A stretch of DNA of 64,000 nucleotides from Ruminococcaceae bacterium UBA5406 (GTDB lineage Bacteria; Bacillota; Clostridia; Oscillospirales; Acutalibacteraceae), in the NCBI GenBank assembly GCA_002407675.1, contig DHNW01000030.1:1-64000 (forward strand). The letters run 5' to 3'. The translations under genes and the position numbers were made by a program. Numbering within the stretch: position 1 is the stretch's first letter; each line of letters begins with the position of its first letter. Below the pieces are notes generated by a model that was not told the origin of the DNA, did no database searches, and saw only the letters and a program-made list of their open reading frames with translations. Below are positions 59,440-64,000 of the stretch, one piece after another.

Positions 59440-59506
59440 ATTGTAACACAGGAAATCTTGCGGAAGTAAGTGCCAAACGTCAGACTTTTTTCATGACAAA
59501 TGTCAG
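59440..59506 (-). promoter_or_regulatory. ABC operon control region: -10 box and two 13-bp dyads 23 bp apart
   Basis: On the minus strand a TACAAT (59440-59445) has only a weak -35 (TTACTT). Upstream, CTGACGTTTGGCA (59471-59483) and CTGACATTTGTCA (59494-59506) repeat with a 23-bp period. A weak -35 with tandem sites suggests activation by a response regulator. Confidence 0.55.
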
Positions 59507-59633
59507 AATGCGGGCCATCCGTTTTGTTTCCGGAAACATCCTCTCATAGTACCCGTAAAAACGGGAAAAAATTGCCCTGCAGAGAGCAACTTTTTCAAAA
59601 TTTTTTTCCGGACCGCTCAAGACAAAGGAAAAG

Positions 59634-59666
59634 GGACCGCCGCAGCTTTATGAGCTGCGGCGGTCC
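59634..59666 (-). terminator. terminator of the rpsF-ssb-rpsR operon
   Basis: 14-bp stem GGACCGCCGCAGCT / AGCTGCGGCGGTCC with a short loop; T-run CCCTTTTCC on the minus strand. Confidence 0.85.
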
Positions 59667-59708
59667 TAAAATTCTTCAAATTAAGCAGAAAAAGCCCGCT
59701 TACCGTAA

Positions 59709-59972
59709 TCAGTCACTGCTGAACGGCAAAAGCGCCAAATGACGCGCTCTCTTGATGGCAATGGTCAGTTCCCGCTGATGATGGGCACAGGTACCTGTTA
59801 CCCTGCGGGGCAGAATCTTTGCCCTTTCAGAAATAAAACGGCGCAGTTTGGCCACGTCTTTATAATCAATCGTATCGACTTTATCCACACAAAAACTGCA
59901 GACCTTCCTGCGGCCCTTGCGGCCGTTGTATCTGCGGGGCCTTTCCTGCCGGTCGCTTCTATTATCAGCCAT
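59709..59972 (-). CDS. rpsR: 30S ribosomal protein S18
   Basis: 87 residues: basic N-terminus (RSDRQERPRRYNGRKGRRKVCSFC), then YKDVAKLRRFISERAKILPRRVTGTCAHHQRELTIAIKRARHLALLPF, the conserved S18 body. Binds S6 on the 30S platform. Cysteines at CSFC and TCAHH suggest a zinc-binding form. Last gene of rpsF-ssb-rpsR. Confidence 0.96.
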   Translation of the reverse strand: MADNRSDRQERPRRYNGRKGRRKVCSFCVDKVDTIDYKDVAKLRRFISERAKILPRRVTGTCAHHQRELTIAIKRARHLALLPFSSD

Positions 59973-60010
59973 AATCTCTCTCCTCTCACAATCAATCTTT
60001 TCAATTAAAA

Positions 60011-60487
60011 CTAAAACGGCAAATCATCATCCGTTGGTATTTCTTCAAAATCGCCGGTATCTCCGCTGGAATAGGCGGGTGCAGACTTTTCATCCTGCGG
60101 AGCGGCAGACGCCGTTTCACTGCTGCTTCCCGATTGGGCAGGACGGGCAGCCGGCTGGGCGCTTTCGCGCTTCGGCTCGGCGAAATGAACGTTATCTGCC
60201 ACAATCTCAAAGGCTTTGCGCTTGTTGCCCGCCCGGTCGGTATAAGACCGGGTCTGAATGGATCCCTGGACGGCGGCAAGCTGCCCTTTGTGAAAATACT
60301 TGCAGACAAATTCGGCCGTGTTCCGCCATGCCACAATGTCGATAAAATCGGTCTGGCGCTCTCCGCCTGCCTTGACATAGGAACGGTCGACCGCAAGGGT
60401 AAAACTGGTGACCGAAACGCCGTTCGGCGTATGACGAAGTTCTGGATCGGCAACCAGCCTTCCCATTAACACAGCAACATTCAGCAA
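60011..60487 (-). CDS. ssb: single-stranded DNA-binding protein
   Basis: 158 residues. OB fold MLNVAVLMGRLVADPELRHTPNGVSVTSFTLAVDRSY...TDFIDIVAWRNTAEFVCKYFHKGQLAAVQGSIQTRSYTD, a disordered Gln/Ser/Ala-rich linker, and the acidic partner-binding tip DDDLPF. Six bases after rpsF; conserved operon order. Confidence 0.97.
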   Translation of the reverse strand: MLNVAVLMGRLVADPELRHTPNGVSVTSFTLAVDRSYVKAGGERQTDFIDIVAWRNTAEFVCKYFHKGQLAAVQGSIQTRSYTDRAGNKRKAFEIVADNVHFAEPKRESAQPAARPAQSGSSSETASAAPQDEKSAPAYSSGDTGDFEEIPTDDDLPF

Positions 60488-60493
60488 TTCAGG

Positions 60494-60832
60494 TCACGCA
60501 TCCTTCTTTTCCTCAGTCTTTTGCTCCGGATGCTTGGACGGTTCTTTTTTAACCGTCAAAGAACGGAGAACACCGTCGGTAATGTTATAAACTCTGTCGA
60601 GTTCTGCAGTAAATTCCGGTAAACTGGTAAAGCTAATCAGCGTATAATAACCTTCTGTTTCTTTGTTGATCGCATAAGCCAGCCTGCGTTTTCCCCATTC
60701 GTCAACATTGTCGACCGTCCCGTTTGCTTCGATCAATTCTTTAAACTTTTTAATGGTCGCAGCGATCCCTTCTTCGCCAAGTTTGGTGGAAAGGATAAAC
60801 ACGGTTTCATAAGAATTTTGTTTTTCAGCCAT
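60494..60832 (-). CDS. rpsF: 30S ribosomal protein S6
   Basis: 112 residues from ATG 60832 (MAEKQNSYETVFILSTKLGEEG) after AAGGAGGTGC; the frame opens ten codons earlier. Blocks NVDEWGKRRLAYAINKETEGYYTLISF and VLRSLTVKKEP are typical. The charged tail is short. Heads the operon with S18, its binding partner. Confidence 0.96.
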   Translation of the reverse strand: MAEKQNSYETVFILSTKLGEEGIAATIKKFKELIEANGTVDNVDEWGKRRLAYAINKETEGYYTLISFTSLPEFTAELDRVYNITDGVLRSLTVKKEPSKHPEQKTEEKKDA

Positions 60833-60913
60833 AATTGCACCTCCTTTTGGACATAAGGCCACTTTTCCAGGGGCAAGGACAGAGCCGCCGAAAAATGACA
60901 GCTCAACTTATTT

Positions 60914-60942
60914 ATTATACCAGCCGAGCGGATTTTCGTCAA
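60914..60942 (-). promoter_or_regulatory. rpsF operon promoter and leader
   Basis: Minus strand TTGACG (60937-60942), 17 bases, TATAAT (60914-60919). The ~75-base leader before rpsF has a small GAGC/GCTC hairpin with CGGCGG and could be an S6:S18 feedback site, though this is not confirmed. Confidence 0.75.
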
Positions 60943-60991
60943 GGGCAGATTTTCTTCGAAAGGTGCCTGCCGGAACAAAGCCGGGGATTTT

Positions 60992-61867
60992 TTACAGAGT
61001 TTTGCTCAATTCTTTTAAATAGGCCCGGAACTGCACTCCGATTTCGGGATGCTGAAGGGCAACTTCAACCTGCGCTTTCATAATGCCGAGTTTATTGCCC
61101 ATATCATACCGTTTGCCTGTAAAGGCGACTGCCACCATTCCGTCACGCCTTGCAAGGGTGCGCATCGCATCGGTCAGCTGGATTTCGCCGCCCGCCCCCG
61201 GCTGAGTTTTATCCAGGATATCGAAAATATCCGGCGTAAGCACACAGCGCCCGAGGATGGAATACAGGGACATGACCTGATCCGGCGCAGGCTTTTCGAT
61301 CATGTCGGTGCAACGGAACAGGTTGTCATGCAGAGGTTCCACCTTCAGAGAACTGTATTTTGAGATATCCTCTTTCGAAACACGGTTGACACCCACAACG
61401 CTTTTTCCGTATTCTTCATATGCGCGGATCAGCTGGGAGCATGCCGGGTCTTTCCCAATAATGACGTCGTCCCCGTACAGGACGGCAAACGGCTCGTCCC
61501 CCACAAACGAACGCGCACAGCCAACCGCATGGCCGAGGCCGCGGGTTTCTTTCTGCCGGACAAAATAAATATTTGCCTTGTGTGCGATTTCAATGATCTC
61601 ATCCAGGATCTTCTGTTTTTCCGGCCCTTTGTTGGCCAGGCGTGCTTCCAGCTCGGGGACACGGTCAAAGTGATCTTCGATTAGGCCCTTGCCGCGGTTG
61701 GTGATAATCAGGATATCTGTGATTCCGGAATGGACCGCTTCTTCCACGATATACTGAATGGCAGGTTTGTCGACAATCGGAAGCATTTCTTTCGGCATGG
61801 ACTTTGTTGCAGGAAGGACCCGTGTTCCAAGGCCGGCCGCCGGGATAACCGCTTTGGTGACTTTCAT
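60992..61867 (-). CDS. galU: UTP--glucose-1-phosphate uridylyltransferase
   Basis: 291 residues. Makes UDP-glucose for cell-wall and exopolysaccharide use. IPAAGLGTRVLPATKSMPKEMLPIVDKPAIQYIVEEAVHSGI is the nucleotide/UTP start; GHAVGCARSFVGDEPFAVLYGDDVI carries the metal Asp; EIQLTDAM and GKRYDMGNKLG bind the sugar phosphate. Length normal. Follows the zinc-ribbon membrane gene by 34 bases and may be co-transcribed. Confidence 0.96.
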   Translation of the reverse strand: MKVTKAVIPAAGLGTRVLPATKSMPKEMLPIVDKPAIQYIVEEAVHSGITDILIITNRGKGLIEDHFDRVPELEARLANKGPEKQKILDEIIEIAHKANIYFVRQKETRGLGHAVGCARSFVGDEPFAVLYGDDVIIGKDPACSQLIRAYEEYGKSVVGVNRVSKEDISKYSSLKVEPLHDNLFRCTDMIEKPAPDQVMSLYSILGRCVLTPDIFDILDKTQPGAGGEIQLTDAMRTLARRDGMVAVAFTGKRYDMGNKLGIMKAQVEVALQHPEIGVQFRAYLKELSKTL

Positions 61868-61901
61868 GAAGTATACCGCTCCTTATTTTGAATTCTGACC
61901 G

Positions 61902-62960
61902 CTACAGCACCTGAGGGAAAATGACGAAATACAGGAACAGGAAACACAGCCCCAGGCCGGTTGCCAGCGCAGCATTGACGCCGCCTTCTTCCTGATAATG
62001 AATGTCGGCTTCCGCAGAAGATGCACAGGTTTGATGAATGGAATGTACTTTCCCCAGACAATACTTCATATAAACCCGATTAGCCAGAAAACCAATAATC
62101 AGCCGGACAACTAAGCGAGCAAGAAGGATAAAGAAGGGAACCATAAACAGCAGCATCTGCTGGTTCGGCAGGGAAGCAAGGAGATTAGCCATCTGCATTC
62201 TCTGCGCATTCGTCAGAGCTGCTCCCACATCTGAAACGCCGATCTGAGCTAAAAGTCTCAGATAAATAGGATATGAAAAATACTGCCAGACATACAGGTA
62301 AAAAAACAGCATGGCACCCATCAGGAAAGAGAGAAGCGCCCCGGCTTTGTATTGTTTGCGGTAAAGCATCCAGAGCCCTGGGAAAAGGAAAGAGGAAAAA
62401 TTGAACCGATTCCTCCGAAAGTGATCCAGATTCACAAAGACCGGCAGATAATACTGGGTATTATTCTGCACCATTTTTGCCATATCAACAGCCTGAACTC
62501 CGCCGATCGTATCTTTTGGGTTGACACCGCCCATCGGATCAAACTGGAACGGCATAGGGCCGCTTCCGGGCGGATATCCTCCCGGGGCAGGGTTCCCGCT
62601 GTAAGGCACTCTGCCATACGGCGGCGTTCCACCCGCTGCACGCGGATTCCCATTTGGCTGCTGGCCGGCAGCACCGCCGTCTTCGGAAAAAGGCTGGCCG
62701 CAGTGCGAACAGAAAAGCGCCTTGGAAGGATTTGGCGCGCCGCAGCGCGGGCAGCGCTTCGTTTCGCTTTCACTTTCCGCTTCCCTGCGGGGAGGAGACC
62801 AGGCAAAGGAGGTCCCATGGCGATCCTCAAAAACACATTTTCCAGCTTTTTCGTAACAAGCCCTGTGGTAGGGTGCACCACACTGAGGGCAAACGACAAT
62901 ATCGTCATTTTTTGTAAATGCCTTTCCACAGACAGGGCATTTTAATCCCACATAATCCAT
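61902..62960 (-). CDS. zinc-ribbon/RING-like membrane protein (DUF2628-type)
   Basis: 352 residues after GGAGG. The N-terminus has a prokaryotic RING-like domain (CPVCGKAFTKNDDIVVCPQCGAPYHRACYEKAGKC, ~8-43), then a second zinc ribbon (CPRCGAPNPSKALFCSHCGQPF, ~70-91). A Gly/Pro-rich linker follows to ~150. The C-terminal half has three to four membrane helices with the DUF2628 pattern FNFSSFLFPGLWMLYRKQYKAGALLSF. Cytoplasmic zinc domains tethered to the membrane; role unknown. Confidence 0.8.
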   Translation of the reverse strand: MDYVGLKCPVCGKAFTKNDDIVVCPQCGAPYHRACYEKAGKCVFEDRHGTSFAWSPPRREAESESETKRCPRCGAPNPSKALFCSHCGQPFSEDGGAAGQQPNGNPRAAGGTPPYGRVPYSGNPAPGGYPPGSGPMPFQFDPMGGVNPKDTIGGVQAVDMAKMVQNNTQYYLPVFVNLDHFRRNRFNFSSFLFPGLWMLYRKQYKAGALLSFLMGAMLFFYLYVWQYFSYPIYLRLLAQIGVSDVGAALTNAQRMQMANLLASLPNQQMLLFMVPFFILLARLVVRLIIGFLANRVYMKYCLGKVHSIHQTCASSAEADIHYQEEGGVNAALATGLGLCFLFLYFVIFPQVL

Positions 62961-63130
62961 TTTCAGAACCTCCTATCCGTTTCAGATCCATTGTATCGAA
63001 TCCGGACGAAAACTTCAATCTTTTCAGGAAAAGTTTTATCGTTATATCCGCATATCGCGTATAATTCGGTTTTCGGCAGGCAGACTAGTTTTTGGATGGA
63101 AAACGATTGCGTTTGCCGTTTGTTCCGTCC

Positions 63131-63170
63131 CGCCGCAGGAAAGCTATTGGCATTTCTGCGGCGTTTTTTT
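63131..63170 (+). terminator. strong plus-strand terminator with no plus-strand gene
   Basis: CGCCGCAG (63131-63138) pairs with CTGCGGCG (63156-63163), followed by seven T's. Both flanking genes are on the minus strand; a TATAAT at 63059-63064 lies upstream on plus, so a short RNA may end here. Confidence 0.65.
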
Positions 63171-63183
63171 ATTTATCTGCCGG

Positions 63184-64000
63184 CTAAAATGTCATCTGGC
63201 CGTCCTGGGTATCTCCCGGTTTAAGGAACGAACCGGGTGCCGGGAGTTTTTTGCGGAAACGATCCGGACGGGGCAGCATTCCTTCCCGGAATGGGCACGC
63301 ACCGGCCAGCCGGTCCCCTTTCCGGAGCGTCATTACGGCCACACCCTGCGTATCCCGCGCCGACTTTGCCTGCAGGGCGCCGGTGTGGAACAGAAGTGCT
63401 CTTCCTTTGGAGGAGGTCAGCAGGAATTCACCGTCCTCGGCGATCTGCGCACAGCATACCAGACGGGATTTGCCGCTGTATGCATTTTTCAGGCGCTTTC
63501 GCTTTGTTTTTGTCTGATAGGCCGCCATATCCACCTTGGCTACTTTTCCGTTTTCAAAGAAAAAGAGCATATATCCGGAATAATCGAAAGTCACCTCCAT
63601 AGAAATGGGGGTCTCCCCTTCTTCCATACCCAGACGGGCGGAAAGAAACTCCCCGAGGACACTGGCTTTGGTATCCGAAAAATCGGATGCACGTGTTTTG
63701 TAGACGGTGCATTGATCCGTAAAGAAAAGCAGCTCTGCGGAATTTTTGCTCTCCATCTGCTGAACGACGGCATCCCCTTCTTTTAATTTCTGCTCACCGC
63801 TCATTCGGAGCGACTGCGGCGTTATCTTTTTAAAATACCCGTCCTTCGTAAAAAACAGGCAAACGGGGTAATCGGGAATTTCCTCTTCCGGCAGATCTTC
63901 AGTTTCGTCGGAGAAGACCAGCATGGTGCGGCGCGGCTTCCCATATTTTTGAGACACTTCTTCAAGTTCAGACAGGATAATCTGATCAATCTCTTCGCTG
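63184..64000 (-). CDS. DNA gyrase/topoisomerase IV subunit A, C-terminal part (partial)
   Basis: The last ~272 codons of a type IIA topoisomerase A subunit; the frame is open through base 64000. The segment SEEIDQIILSELEEVSQKYGKPRRTML is the end of the coiled coil joining the breakage-reunion core to the beta-pinwheel. Pinwheel blades follow (YFFTKDG-like CLFFTKDGYFKKI, LLFFTDQCTVYKTRASDF, LLTSSKGRALLF, RDTQGVAVMTLRKGDRL). No GyrA box QRRGGKG is seen in this part, which fits a ParC-like or divergent GyrA paralogue, but the catalytic part is outside the window. Confidence 0.88.
   Translation of the reverse strand, partial: SEEIDQIILSELEEVSQKYGKPRRTMLVFSDETEDLPEEEIPDYPVCLFFTKDGYFKKITPQSLRMSGEQKLKEGDAVVQQMESKNSAELLFFTDQCTVYKTRASDFSDTKASVLGEFLSARLGMEEGETPISMEVTFDYSGYMLFFFENGKVAKVDMAAYQTKTKRKRLKNAYSGKSRLVCCAQIAEDGEFLLTSSKGRALLFHTGALQAKSARDTQGVAVMTLRKGDRLAGACPFREGMLPRPDRFRKKLPAPGSFLKPGDTQDGQMTF

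Noticed and set aside
1..64000. CRISPR array or defence island
   Set aside because: No regularly spaced repeats, cas genes, restriction-modification genes or toxin-antitoxin pairs were seen on either strand.

Overview
The window is a 64 kb piece of a low-to-moderate GC Gram-positive anaerobe. It most likely comes from a spore-forming member of the Clostridia (Oscillospiraceae/Ruminococcaceae-like). The evidence is: strong Gram-positive type Shine-Dalgarno sites with many TTG starts; spore-coat genes cotJA/cotJB and a YtvI-type permease; a GlgC plus GlgD glycogen pair; a type III glutamine synthetase; a glutamate synthase split into separate domain subunits; and many anaerobe oxygen-defence genes (2Fe superoxide reductase, rubredoxin with flavodiiron protein, hemerythrin). 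The species assignment is inference.

Layout. 1-4290: right end of an integrated mobile element. It carries a minus-strand phage-like early gene set, a divergent repressor/ImmA-like pair and a tyrosine integrase broken by a frameshift. It ends at a copy of the 3' end of tRNA-Trp, the attachment site, followed by an IS3-type transposase remnant. 5214-12914: superoxide reductase, a GH3 hexosaminidase and the glycogen operon glgB-glgC-glgD-glgA. 13078-18079: an iron-sulfur/NifX-type module with a DUF134 regulator, a nonsense-interrupted metallo-beta-lactamase-fold gene, a flavin reductase-like protein, two NifX-like proteins, an Rrf2 regulator and two ferredoxin-fused MinD ATPases. 18184-21771: the rpmG-secE-nusG-rplK-rplA and rplJ-rplL ribosomal/transcription cluster with an L10 leader. 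22905-29228: ddl, DUF1934, argS, a zinc-less homocysteine methyltransferase-like protein, ksgA and dCMP deaminase.

29328-36819 is a nitrogen-assimilation island. Five to six minus-strand genes encode a domain-split glutamate synthase, and glnN (GS III) is divergent. The glnN leader holds a terminator overlapping two hexaloop hairpins that look like an ANTAR antitermination target. Then come rnpB (RNase P RNA), nicotinate phosphoribosyltransferase, a small regulator, a YtvI-type permease, a Ca2+-type P-ATPase, a PAP2 phosphatase, a rubredoxin/flavodiiron pair, a GntR-ABC transporter operon, an LPG-synthase-type flippase, an amidase-like protein, cotJA-cotJB with a truncated cotJC, an aminotransferase, hemerythrin, asnS, tRNA-Ser(GGA), a second ABC operon, the rpsF-ssb-rpsR operon, galU, a zinc-ribbon membrane protein and the C-terminal part of a GyrA/ParC protein that runs off the right end.

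Several genes are interrupted: the integrase (homopolymer frameshift), the MBL gene (in-frame TAA), the glutamate synthase amidotransferase (frameshift at a G run), cotJC (truncation) and possibly the amidase (ACG in place of its start codon). Whether these are real decay or sequencing error cannot be told from the sequence alone. No CRISPR array, toxin-antitoxin pair or obvious defence island was seen.
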